Source: Owenia fusiformis (Eukaryota > Annelida > Polychaeta > Sabellida > Oweniidae). From it: a stretch of DNA of 64,000 bases. Both the position numbers and the translations under genes were made by a program. Positions 13,201 through 23,086 of this stretch are shown here, piece by piece. The DNA lies in the NCBI GenBank assembly GCA_903813345.2, contig CAIIXF020000009.1, positions 2,978,001-3,042,000 of the forward strand, written 5' to 3'. Each line of letters opens with the position of its first letter. Positions within the stretch are counted from its first letter, which is position 1. Under the pieces are notes generated by a model. The model made no database searches, was not told the DNA's origin, and was given only the letters and a program-made list of their open reading frames with translations.

Positions 13201-13605
13201 GGGCAGGTATTCCCTATCTTTGTCCATTGGGCTTTTCTGGTTATGATATGTTGCAAACTGCTCATGAATCTATGCAATGTATAGTACAATACTTGGAATA
13301 TATTAAAAAATAATGGGGTATAGTACTGTGATAATTATAACCAGTGATCAAGCCATATTGGTTGAATTCCCTCATATCAAATGCAATGTTGTCAAAGGCT
13401 TTGTGATTTCCATATTACACCTAAGGGTGGTGTAATTAGGAAGTTCATGATGGATATTGGGCTTGGGGATATTTTGGTAAATGTAAACATTGTGAAATGA
13501 AGAACAGCCAACAAGATGATTTTGGAAAGGATTACAAAATGGTAAAGCTGTCTTTGGTTTGTGAAGCAATGTTACTGTATCTCTAAAATGGGATGAATTT
13601 CACTT

Positions 13606-13818
13606 ATGGCAGAGCTGCTATTGAACTTTGCAAAACTGATAGTTGCAACTTATCTATCAAATACTGATCATGAAGAAGTTGACACTCTCCTTATGGCCCA
13701 TGTCTATTACAGTGCTGCAGACAAGACAAAGAAGTTCAATGTTGAGAGAATTTGTATTCAGTCTGATGATACAGAATGTTGCTTGCAAAGAAGGATGAGA
13801 GTTAAAAAGAGCTCTTAA
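13606..13818 (+). pseudogene. XPG-I-like nuclease fragment of the transposon
   Basis: A 70-residue frame from an ATG. The middle reads DHEEVDTLLMAHVYYSA... then ...VERICIQSDDTE. This matches the pattern HEEADT..hA...(V/I)h(I/C)xSPDTDVL found in the nuclease-like part of Academ-type transposases, which resembles the FEN1/XPG internal domain (EAEA..., SEDMD). One acidic position of the first cluster is Val here, the second motif reads SDDTE rather than S-D-T-D, and the frame closes soon after, so it is broken. Just downstream, about 14016-14128, another short frame has a Cys-rich CIATCPCGNK patch. Confidence 0.55.
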
Positions 13819-14190
13819 AGTTTCTTATGTCCTTCAAGGTAGCATTCTAAATTACTATATGAATCTCAAAGTGCAATACCTATTTGAAGATATATCAAAG
13901 ATGGGTGTCTTGTACCAGTACTCACAAACAAACCTTCGTAGCAACACAAGAAACATATGTCCTTGGCAATTCGCAAATGTAAAATGGCAAAAGGCAGCGA
14001 AAATTGCTATACAAAGTTTCTAGTCAAGGGTGTATTGCTACTTGTCCATGTGGCAATAAACAACATAGTGCACATCGTTGGACAATATTTAAGGATGAGT
14101 TTCTCAGAACTATAAAAATTATTTAGAGATCTTACATATCTGAATAGCTTGTGGTGTCATGAGCAACTTAGACCTTTAAAATGCTTCCTA

Positions 14191-15129
14191 GTCAACTGGT
14201 ACCCAAGACAAGCCGTACCCAAGACATGTCGTACCCAAGATAACTGGTACCCAAGACAACTCGTACCCAAGTTATTTCCAGTATTATGGGTGCATATTAG
14301 GAAAACAAATTGAGTTTGTATAATTATGTTTTCATGTTATAATGTGACTCAAATAAGCCTCAATATTTTTTGGAATTTAGAAGACATTTTTTCTCAATGG
14401 ATTAAGTAAAGCATTTTGATTTAACTTGAATCACCTTTTTACTAATAAAACAAGTGCTTGAAGTGCTTGTTCACAACATTTTTTGTCAAACATATATATA
14501 AATAAATATAATTACAACAGTGACTTTTCTACAAATGAATCAAACTAATTTGAGCATTTTGAGAAAGTTTAAAGGAAGTTTAATCTGTTAATTTTTTTCC
14601 AATTAGAACTAAATTGGATTATGCACATGCATACTAAGTGTAATAATATATCATGTATGAATAAGTACCAAAATAATATTCGATATTAATATTATACTAT
14701 ATTATTACTTGTATACTATTATTATATTATTCAAAATATTTTATTGCTAAATTTCATGAATATGACTTCTGATAATATGAAATCCTAGACAAATAGATTA
14801 TCTGTTTAATAAGAAATTAGGCCCAAGATTTGATGAATCAATACATTTATAATAATACCATCTTCCAAGATGAATTAAATCTGACACTTGTTCCAAACAC
14901 TCATAAACATACAATATTTAAAAAAATGATTATGAATGTGTGGAATAAACATATATCTCTTCACTCGAACATCCAATATAAAATAATAGTCAAAATAAAT
15001 TGACACTCAAAGCTCAAAATGTTACAAAATTATATAAATAATATGTATATCTTTACACATTCCCAGTCCAACACTTGATTCAAAACAAAATATATGCTTG
15101 GGTACGACTTGTCTTGGGTACCAGTTGAC
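14191..15129. mobile_element. Nested MITE, 939 bp, with GTACCCAAG-type inverted ends
   Basis: The left end GTCAACTGGTACCCAAGACA and the right end are inverted copies over about 31 bp (one mismatch, C/T). The left side carries further tandem versions of the word (G)TACCCAAGACA. No transposase is present. It sits inside the 11408-17401 element. A 12-bp direct repeat, ACCTTTAAAATG, lies a few bases outside each end and could be a remnant of the target duplication. Confidence 0.75.
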
Positions 15130-15479
15130 CAGTTACCTTTAAAATGACTTAAATACAGCTCTAACATAGAACCAGGGAGATTTGAAAAATCAGGCTGTTG
15201 CTGGATTAAGTTCGAGAGTTGTGAACAATCATGTCTATACAAAGACATGTCCTTTGATCCATATAAGAGTAAACTGTGAAATTACAAAATTATTTCGCAC
15301 TATGCTATTTTTGAGTAATCTTTTAAAAATATAGTAGTGTAGTAATTTTATCTCTAATATGTATAATTGTGTTTAAAACACATTTTCCATTCTTTGAAGA
15401 TAACAAGACACATAATTGAATATATATGATCTAAAGTATGTCAACTAATCACCATTCAACTAAAAATATAAACAACTAT

Positions 15480-17370
15480 TGCTGAAAGTGAAACATTGGT
15501 CATTTTGCCCATTTATGTGTCATTTTTTGATTTTAATGTGCTAATAAATATGCTAAACTTTTGAAAAGTTTAAGAATATTATCATGCAATAATAACATTT
15601 GTGTTGGTTTAAATTATATGCTACTGCTAAATGCAGAATGCTAAAATGCCAAATTTTAGACACATGTGATCAAATGAAGGTTACATTAAATAATACATAG
15701 TACTGATAGAGAATAGCTACAATTTTGTTAAAGTTGATGATTTGAAATTACTTTTTCATTTACATAAATGGGGCAGGGGAGACATGAAAGCTATAATATC
15801 AACATTGGTTGTCCCATATACATTTTCTATATCCTAAATGGAAGAAGACATGTACAAGAACAGATTTGACCAAGAATGCACCAACCAGTCAGCATAAAAC
15901 TCAAGATATATGGACCTATACTATATACGTTATTGCTGAAAGCAAAAATGAAAAAAAAAAGTTTTGTCCTTAAATATCTCATTTCTAGGCATTAGAATGC
16001 TAATGAGGGTCCTAAAACATCAGAAAAAGATTAAATAATACATAGTATTGACATAGAATAGGTACAACTTTGTAAAAGTTCATAATTTTAAGTTATTTTT
16101 CTTTTTATTAATATTTCTGGTCATTTTTCCTAATAAATGGGGTAGGGGAGACCTGAAAGCTCTACTATGAACATTGGTCATCCACTATACATTTTTTATA
16201 TCTTAAATGAAAGAAGACATCTACAAGAACAAATTTGACTAAGAATGCACCAACCAGTCAGCATTAAACTCAAGATATAAGGACCTATATGGTATTGCTG
16301 AAAGCGAAAATGGTAAAAAAAGCCATGTTTTGTCCTTAAATGTCTCATTTCTAGGCACTAGTTTTCCAATAAAGGTTCTGAAATATCTTAAAAACATTAA
16401 ATAACACATAATATTGATATAGAATAGCTACAACTTTATTAAAGTTTATAGTTTCAAGTTATTTTATATTTTCATATTTTTCTTTAATTTTTCATGATAA
16501 ATGGGGTAGGGGAGATCTGAAAGCTCTAATATGACCATTGGTGGTCCACTATACATTTTCTATACCTTAAATGGAAGAAGACATCTACAAAAACAGATTT
16601 TATTACAATTGCAACAACCAGTAAGCATAAAACTCAATATATGAGGAACTTTATGTTACTGCTGAAAGCTAAAATGATTTTAAAAAATGCCAAGTTTTGT
16701 CCTTAAATGTCTCATTTCTAGGCCCTAGTATACCAATAAAGGTTCTGAAATATCTGAAAAACATTAAATAATACATAATATTGATATAGAATAGCTACAA
16801 CATTGTTAAAGTTTATAAATTCAAGTTATTTTATATTTTCATATGTTTCAGTAGTTTTTCATAATAAATGGGGTAGGGGAGATCTGAAAGCTCTAATATG
16901 ACCATTGGTGGTCCAATATACATTTTTTGTATCTTAAATGGAAGAAAACATGTACAAGCACAGATTTAATCAAAATTGCAACAACCAGTCAACATTAAAC
17001 TCAAGATATAAGGAACTATATATTACTGCTGAAAGCGAAAATGATCAAAAATGCCAAATTTTGTCCTTAATTATCTTATTTCTAGACACTAGTACACTAA
17101 TGAAGGTCCTTAAACATCTGAAAAACATTAAATAATACATAGTGTTAATATTAAATAGCTAGAGTTTTGTTTGAGTTGAACATTTTGACTTTTTGTTGTT
17201 TTCCATTTTTAGCCAATTTTTTCTAAAAAATTCAAGGTATGTCTTCCTCGGACCAATATTTAGATATGTTCGCAAGAGTTATATGCTTCGCAGGCGAAAT
17301 CCCTTATGCAGGAAACCCTAATAGAATGAAAAATACAGAGAAACTCCATCCAGCTCACAAAGTCATTTCT
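15480..17370. repeat. Right inverted arm: about 4.7 tandem units of about 360 bp
   Basis: The same repeat as 11465-13200 in opposite orientation. The ATAGCTACAA(C/T)TTTGTTAAAG phrase falls near 15714, 16057, 16424, 16792 and 17155 (spacing 343-368 bp). The outermost part (17239-17370) mirrors 11465-11579; the matching open frames there, on opposite strands, are a consequence of the inverted repeat. Confidence 0.85.
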
Positions 17371-17815
17371 TGCACAATTCTCACACCTTCCACCCCGAGT
17401 ACATGTCTTGAACTCTCTAAATTTAAGGATGGATACCGAGAGATAATTAACAGTGTATTCTTACGTGGATGTCCATAATCTATTCTCTTTGAAGTAAAAA
17501 CAATAAAAGCTACTCTTTGCGAAAGAGACTATTTTTTACACAAATCTCAACCAACCCTGAGTTTGACTTTCTCAAAAAAACTTTCATTTATCATGATCTT
17601 AATGAGATTATTGAGAAAGAAAATACATGACGTAATTCAAAGTGTAAAATAAAAAATAACTTATTGTATTTAATAGTTGTCGATACAAAGACTACATAGA
17701 ATGGTATTTTTAGCGCATGGTGGTGTTCATATTTTGTCCTTTAACTATTTAACATCAACCACTACAGTTAGATAAGCGGTTGAAAAATATTTGAGACTTC
17801 CAATCAACCTTTTCA

Positions 17816-17956
17816 ATGTATAAGTTTTTGCCTAAAAAAAATAGTTTGCCTAATTCCCAGGCTGTAATTAGTCTTTCGTCAGAATGTCCATTCAGTAGTT
17901 ACAGTGCCCAAACAAAGCGTGAAGACATGATGTGCAAAAAGGACCATTCTCTGTAG
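17816..17956 (+). pseudogene. 46-residue in-frame relic joining the copy A start codon to the copy B left edge
   Basis: The ATG that ends copy A continues in frame through 42 unique bases (YKFLPKKNSLPNSQ) directly into copy B at 17861 and then through the tail AVISLSSECPFSS... to a stop at 17954-17956. The frame is uninterrupted across the duplication junction. I read it as a possible collapsed gene: promoter and start codon, a remnant of body, and a C-terminal tail with stop. It could instead be chance, since 46 codons is short. Confidence 0.3.
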
Positions 17957-20046
17957 AATTTGTTATTGAACCTACCATTATATTCTCTGTTCTATACATC
18001 TAAAATATCTACTATTTGGAACACGGAAAATTGATGCCAAATGTAATTATTGTATTATTCGGAACTAATGATCTCCTCCCGATGTTCACAAAGGACCATG
18101 TGAGGTAAGGCAGGTGATTTTAAACGGTCACATCTTTCACCATGAGTACTTTCTGGGCATAAACACCCTCATATATGATGATGAAAATCAATGGAACAAT
18201 TCAAAAAATATGATTTTAATTGCATGAAAAAATTATATTCGTCTTAAAACTTCTACGAAAGTAGAATGGATTGAAAGTCTAGTTTTGAAGATATCAATTT
18301 TCGATGACCAAAATTATGCTGAAAACAGTTGATAGCATGAGTCAAATAACATGGGGATATGTGCAGGTTTTCAATTCCATTTTCAAAAATTGTTAATTAA
18401 TATAGTATGATATGTTCAAAAGTCGAGCAAAAAATTCCACTTTTTAGAAAATAAGCCTTATATTCACATGGTCCTTTTTATTTATTCAGTACTTACGAGG
18501 CCCAATCAAAAAGTTTCTTACCAAATGCTCTCATTTTTGTTTCTAGATATTATAACCTGATTCTTTTTACTAAATATGCCTGTATGCCTGTATCATTTAA
18601 TTTAAGTATGTACATATCCTGTCGAGTATTAAATGTTTACTGTTGAATAAAAAACACTCATCGGTTGTTAATGTCCGTTTGCGTGGTAATATCGAATTAT
18701 TGTCATCTCTTTGGACAGAGTGAAAATATCTGCAATAAAGTTTTCAGCATCGTTCACTGATTAAGTAGCTGTCATGTAGAAAAGGCGTTTCCCGCCGGTG
18801 AACAGGGATGGATTCGTGTCGGGGTTTTCGCGCTTGGGTGCAAAAAACGTTGGGCGTAGTTTTTTCATTGCTGTGACAATATGTTAATTAAACACGATCG
18901 AATACAGAAACATTTTTATATACACAGCTCAGATCTATGGAAAACTTGATGCAGTTGACTATGTCAGGCGTTCATGTCTACCAGATATCAATTTCATATA
19001 TAGATATCAAGTAACGAGAATTGATTAAAAAGCTCGTCTCTATGGTTACTGATAATGCATTTCCGATGGTAATATTTTACTTTTATTTTGGACGAGCGAA
19101 ATTAAAAATAAACGTTATGCCGTTGGTAAGCTGTTTCAAGTTTACATGTATTCAATTTTGAAATAATGAAAATGTATTTTATCTCTTTTAACCGCGTTTA
19201 CGTTTCTGCTCACAAGTGGCTCACGATCGGTTAGTGAGGAGAATCCGGTGAAAGGTGTCATCAAATGAGAATACGCTGAGAACGGTAAGCTAGAATTGTA
19301 GAAGGACAGTATGCCCGGTGCCAGGCAGGTAAGAGCCGCTACCCAGTATAAAAGAGTATGGACGCGATCATAAATGAAAAAAATAATGCGGCAGTTGCTG
19401 AAACATCACCGTGTTAGACTCGCTCGGCTCTGCTTGACGGTTTCATTAGATAAAGGCCCCCGATAAGGCCCGGTAGAGGTCCAAAGAAGGCCTATATGCG
19501 GAAGTAACAATAGCTACATCTTCATTAATTTTTTACTTCTTTAATTTTTATTTGATTTTTCAAAATGAATTAATGCATGCTTTTGGCCCCTTCCTGCCCA
19601 GTCAACTATTGATCGTTGGAATCTGGAAAATAATCCATGTCTTGAACTCTCTAAATTTAAGGATGGATACCGAGAGATAATTAACAGTGTATTCTTACGT
19701 GGATGTCCATAATCTATTCTCTTTGAAGTAAAGACAATAAAAGCTACTCTTTGCGAAAGAAACTATTTTTTACACAAATCTCAACCAACCCTGAGTTTGA
19801 CTTTCTCAAAAAACCTTTCATTTATCATGATCTTAATGAGATTATTGAGAAAGAAAATACATGACGTAATTCAAAGTGTAAAATAAAAAATAACTTACAC
19901 TTATTGTATTTAATAGTTGTCTTTCGCTCGATACAAAGACTACATAGAATGGTATTTTTAGCGCATTTTTAACTATTTAACATCAACCACTACAGTTAGA
20001 TATGCGGTTGAAAAATATTTGAGACTTCCAATCAACCTTTTCAATG
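17861..20046. repeat. Duplication copy B: uninterrupted upstream region of the GPCR
   Basis: Nearly identical to 9608-17818 without the transposon. It includes the blocks around CGCTTGGGTGCAAAAAACGT, TCACAAGTGGCTCACGATCG and CTACCCAGTATAAAAGAGTA (a TATA-like TATAAAAG at about 19347), and ends at the GPCR ATG (20044-20046). The empty site AATCCATGTCTTG lies at about 19634-19645. It presumably contains the GPCR promoter; no transcription start can be fixed from sequence. Confidence 0.9.
19345..19355 (+). promoter_or_regulatory. TATA-like motif in the GPCR upstream region
   Basis: CAGTATAAAAGAG matches a TATA box and is preserved in copy A (about 11098). It is about 700 bp upstream of the start codon, so it would require a long leader or an upstream non-coding exon. 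Weak evidence on its own. Confidence 0.25.
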
Positions 20047-21318
20047 ATAACGAAGATGAAGATGCTGAAACAGTTCATCTTGCTCCTTGCGATGATGTCA
20101 GATGGCGTTGCCATGGGGACTAAAAGCCAACAAGTCAATGAAACGTTAATCGCATCAACAAGTGATATGACGGCCCTCCCAAACGAAACATTACTTGAAA
20201 CATATTCGCCATCATCATTTATTGAAGAGGACAACTCAAACGACAGCAAATCCAATACTACTGATCATGAATACAATCTGACTGAGAACTTAAATGCGTC
20301 TACCCCTAACGCAGTGAAAGTCCTCTCATGGACAATATATCTTTGGAAATATGGTGGACCAATTCTGGTAGTATTTGGAATTCTATGTAACATTTTGTCA
20401 ATAATTGTTTTCTGTGAGAAGAGCATGCGTAGTTCTCCCACTGGCCTCGCTCTTATGGTGTTAGCAGTAACGGACTCGTTTAACCTTCTTAACACCGGAC
20501 TTGGTCTCAGTTTGACTATCGGCTTTGGCTTGGAAAGATCACTATTAGTAGATTTAGGTTACTGGCAGTGTAAGATCGGCATGATCATAACGTACGTTAT
20601 GACTGATTTCTCCATATGGATCGTCGGGGTGATTTCAATCGAACGTTGCGTCGCAGTAAGCTTACCCCAAAAAGCAAGGTATCTTTGCACAAAGAAGAAT
20701 ATAATAGGAGCATTGTGTTTAAGCTTCTTGGTTCTCCTCGCATGGAATCTACAGCTTGGTTGGATTGTTGAGTACAAAGAAGATAGCGACATTTTCACTC
20801 TCTGTGCATGGAAGCCAGAATTCTTGCATTATACGAACACGTATTTTCTATGGCAGGACTTACTAATGCTGAGCTTCATACCATTGAGCGTTGTCATTAT
20901 CTGCAATGTCGTTATCATCAGAGCTGTTTTCAAACAACACAGGAAGCGAACGGCCATGATGAAAGCAGGGACGCTGATGGCAGCCCAAAAGAAGAACCTG
21001 AACTCGATGGCACTGATGCTAATAGCAGTGAGTGTTGTACTTTGCGCATGTACGATGCCGTTCACAATCTTCAATGTTTGGGTAGAATCGATGGAAAAAA
21101 CAACCGAAAACCTAGAGTTTGTAGAAAGCTCATATAATTGTTTTCTATGGATGGTGTACATAAATTACGCCATTAATTTCTGGCTGTATGTATTTGCCGG
21201 AAAGAAATTCAGGAGAAGCCTCCTCAAAATGTGTTATTGTAAGTGTCTTAAAACACTGAATATTTTCAATAATGAAGTATCTCCTGGAACCGTTGATACA
21301 TCTCTACATAATGAATGA
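20044..21318 (+). CDS. Class A (rhodopsin-like) G protein-coupled receptor, single exon, 424 aa
   Basis: A complete intronless receptor. Residues 1-25 form a hydrophobic signal-like leader, followed by an ectodomain with six N-glycosylation sequons (N32, N47, N66, N71, N78, N84). Seven membrane segments follow: TM1 about 103-124 with GILCN (N116 = position 1.50), TM2 with LAVTD (D144 = 2.50), C176 at the start of TM3 pairing with C254 in loop 2, ERC (200-202) replacing DRY, W234 in TM4, TM5 about 273-296, TM6 with CTMPF and no CWxP, and TM7 with NYAINFWLYVFAGKKF in place of NPxxY. The NFWLY..GKKFR ending is typical of invertebrate peptide-type receptors. The tail has a Cys cluster (CYCKC), a likely palmitoylation site. 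The ligand is unknown. Its upstream region is duplicated, but its coding body has only one copy here. Confidence 0.92.
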   Translation: MITKMKMLKQFILLLAMMSDGVAMGTKSQQVNETLIASTSDMTALPNETLLETYSPSSFIEEDNSNDSKSNTTDHEYNLTENLNASTPNAVKVLSWTIYLWKYGGPILVVFGILCNILSIIVFCEKSMRSSPTGLALMVLAVTDSFNLLNTGLGLSLTIGFGLERSLLVDLGYWQCKIGMIITYVMTDFSIWIVGVISIERCVAVSLPQKARYLCTKKNIIGALCLSFLVLLAWNLQLGWIVEYKEDSDIFTLCAWKPEFLHYTNTYFLWQDLLMLSFIPLSVVIICNVVIIRAVFKQHRKRTAMMKAGTLMAAQKKNLNSMALMLIAVSVVLCACTMPFTIFNVWVESMEKTTENLEFVESSYNCFLWMVYINYAINFWLYVFAGKKFRRSLLKMCYCKCLKTLNIFNNEVSPGTVDTSLHNE

Positions 21319-22164
21319 TAAAGTTGGTTTTGTAACTCTTAAAGTTTCTTACCCAGGTATCGTTGTCCGTTATCTGTATTGTCTGGAGTAATGTGATATA
21401 AAAAAGAAGTTGCTTTCAGAAACTTAGCTTTTCATAAAGTTCAAGAAAACATTTAAATACAATATTGGATTATATGATTTGAGAGTCTTGTAAAATGCAG
21501 ATATTGATACATTGTTGAAATTGTATTATAAGTTATTGAATGATATAGAGTGCAATATAGGGTGTATTGTGCTCGCGAAATTCTGTATCGACACAAGACG
21601 AAGTCGAGACAATCGGGACAATCTCAGTAGCAATATAGATTGGTACAGCACAAGAACTGACAATTCAGAAGGCTTCATTTTCACACCGGAATAGCCGGAC
21701 TTTACCGTTGTCACAAATGGCGGACATAACCGTCGCTTCAATTAGATTTTCATGAGCTGTATGAGTAATAGAGCACCTAGACTAACAACAATCAATCAAA
21801 GTGTTTATACCAAATACTTTGTTATCGAAACAAAGTCTTTAATTTAAACGATCAAAATGAGATAAGGGACAACGGACACTGTATTAGCATATGGAGTTGT
21901 CTTTGTAAATTATTTCAAATTCAGATTCCGTTGTCATTGACGATATTGAAGACGCTATATTGTGGCGATTCACGACCCAACTTGACCGAAATTGGGATTT
22001 CATATGATACATCATCACAAGAGCTTAATACATGCACAGAATTAGTGACGATAAAATTCCATAATCGATTAAAGAGTTGAAGCGACGGTTCTGTCCGCCA
22101 TTTGTGACAACGGAATCTGACTTAACCGTTGTCAGGCTATTCCGATGTGATTTTAAAGATCATA
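21319..22164. other. Gene-free stretch downstream of the GPCR
   Basis: No exon seen and no canonical AATAAA close to the stop. About 21690-21745 (TTTACCGTTGTCACAAATGG...) is repeated in inverted orientation at about 22082-22142, with shared words GTTGTCACAAATGGCGGA and CGTCGCTTCA, giving an inverted-repeat element of roughly 21.69-22.14 kb. Confidence 0.5.
21690..22142. mobile_element. Short inverted-repeat element (MITE-like)
   Basis: Terminal blocks CCGGACTTTACCGTTGTCAC... and the inverted ...TGACAACGGAATCTGA share ACAAATGGCGGAC and CCGTCGCTTCA in inverted order over about 55 bp. There is no coding capacity. The exact ends and target duplication are not resolved. Confidence 0.5.
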
Positions 22165-23084
22165 CAGGGTGACAAAAACTGGAACCCACTTAAGTCTTAA
22201 TTACTTCGTCAGTTATGCATATTGAGTTTGGTTATGTGGTACATGTAACTGAATGTATGACAATATGTCAAAGTTTGAGCATTCTAAGGGCTCAATTAGT
22301 CTCCAAATGAGGCACGTTTAGGAAATGTGCTCCATATGTGCACCACAACGCTGGATGCAGAGCTGGATTCTTCTTGCAAAATTGTCAATGACCCGACTGC
22401 ATCCATCTCTTTCTATCTCTCTAATTAGTCTTCCAATGTTGAGTTTGATGTCATCAATGGTCAGTGGTCTATCTGTGTACACATTATCCGTGAGATACCC
22501 CCACATATAAACATCTGGGGGTTCAAATCAGGGGAGTGGGGCCCCAGATGTGGCGGGTACAGCGACTGATTAATCGATCACCAAAGTGAGCCTGAAGCCA
22601 TCGAATGGACTCAGGTGTGGGATGTCATATGATGTGGTGTGGATTCTCTTATTATTCCAAGCTCTTGGCTTCTCCGTCGGATAAATTCCTTAGGACTCCT
22701 TCCCACAGATACGCCCACTCTGTCAATATTATCTTGAGTTTTGACAGACCTCTGTCTTCTCGAATAGGTTGGTTTACCATCACTTTTCTTCTTTGTTGGT
22801 TTTACAGTTCCTTCTGAATCAAACTTCTGTACAAGCCTAAAGATTTGTGACTTGCAAGGGACTCTTCGTGTCCTGTGATCTCTCAGTTTGTGTCTCTTTA
22901 TAGGATTTTGTGTCAATATACTTTCTCACAACACAAGTCTTTTCTTTTGTCGCCCATGGCATGATTAATATCTCAGCTACAGTACTCATTATGGTGTCAT
23001 TTTGTCATGCATTCAGTCTAGTTTCTAACCTGAAATATGAAGAATGTAGTTATAATGACATGGGATCCAGTTTTTGTCACCCTG
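22165..23084. mobile_element. Mariner-like element, 920 bp, decayed
   Basis: Inverted ends CAGGGTGACAAAAACTGGA at 22165 and ending at 23084, flanked by TA on both sides. It carries two minus-strand transposase fragments in different frames and is therefore inactive. Confidence 0.85.
22318..22916 (-). pseudogene. Broken IS630/Tc1/mariner-type transposase
   Basis: Two minus-strand fragments. 22611-22916 corresponds to an N-terminal DNA-binding region (SQIFRLVQKFDSEGTVKPT, then a basic linker and a second helix set). 22318-22506 corresponds to the C-terminal end (MWGYLTDNVYTDRPLTIDD...), just after the last catalytic block whose trace (HSPDLNP) can be read in another frame near 22530. Most of the catalytic core is deleted and there is at least one frameshift. 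Confidence 0.7.
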
Positions 23085-23086
23085 TA

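Larger units (their letters stand above)
11408..17401. mobile_element. 5994-bp DNA transposon, probable Academ-type relic, with CAT target duplication
   Basis: The ends are TACTCAGGGTGGAA (11408) and the inverted TACTCGGGGTGGAA (ending 17401), flanked by CAT at 11405-11407 and 17402-17404. Copy B of the surrounding duplication has an intact single CAT at the same place (about 19636), giving a true empty site. After a unique gap of about 25 bp the inverted symmetry resumes and runs inward through arrays of about 360-bp repeats on both sides. The core 13.2-15.5 kb contains an XPG-I-like nuclease fragment. A 3-bp duplication plus such a nuclease region fits the Academ superfamily; that assignment is inference. 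Confidence 0.85.
9608..17818. repeat. Duplication copy A: GPCR upstream region, interrupted by a transposon
   Basis: The sequence from GCTGTAATTAGTC at 9608 to TTTTCAATG at 17818 is a near-identical copy of 17861-20046 once the 5994-bp insertion at 11408-17401 is removed (about 2.2 kb per unit). The right edge is exactly the ATG that starts the GPCR in copy B; immediately afterwards copy A diverges. Small differences include 15 bp present in A (about 11257) and missing in B, and indels near 9950/18190. The unit holds the probable promoter and 5' flank of the GPCR. Confidence 0.9.

Noticed and set aside
20808-21161. Overlapping frames of about 110 codons on both strands within the GPCR
   Set aside because: Shadow frames of the receptor coding sequence.
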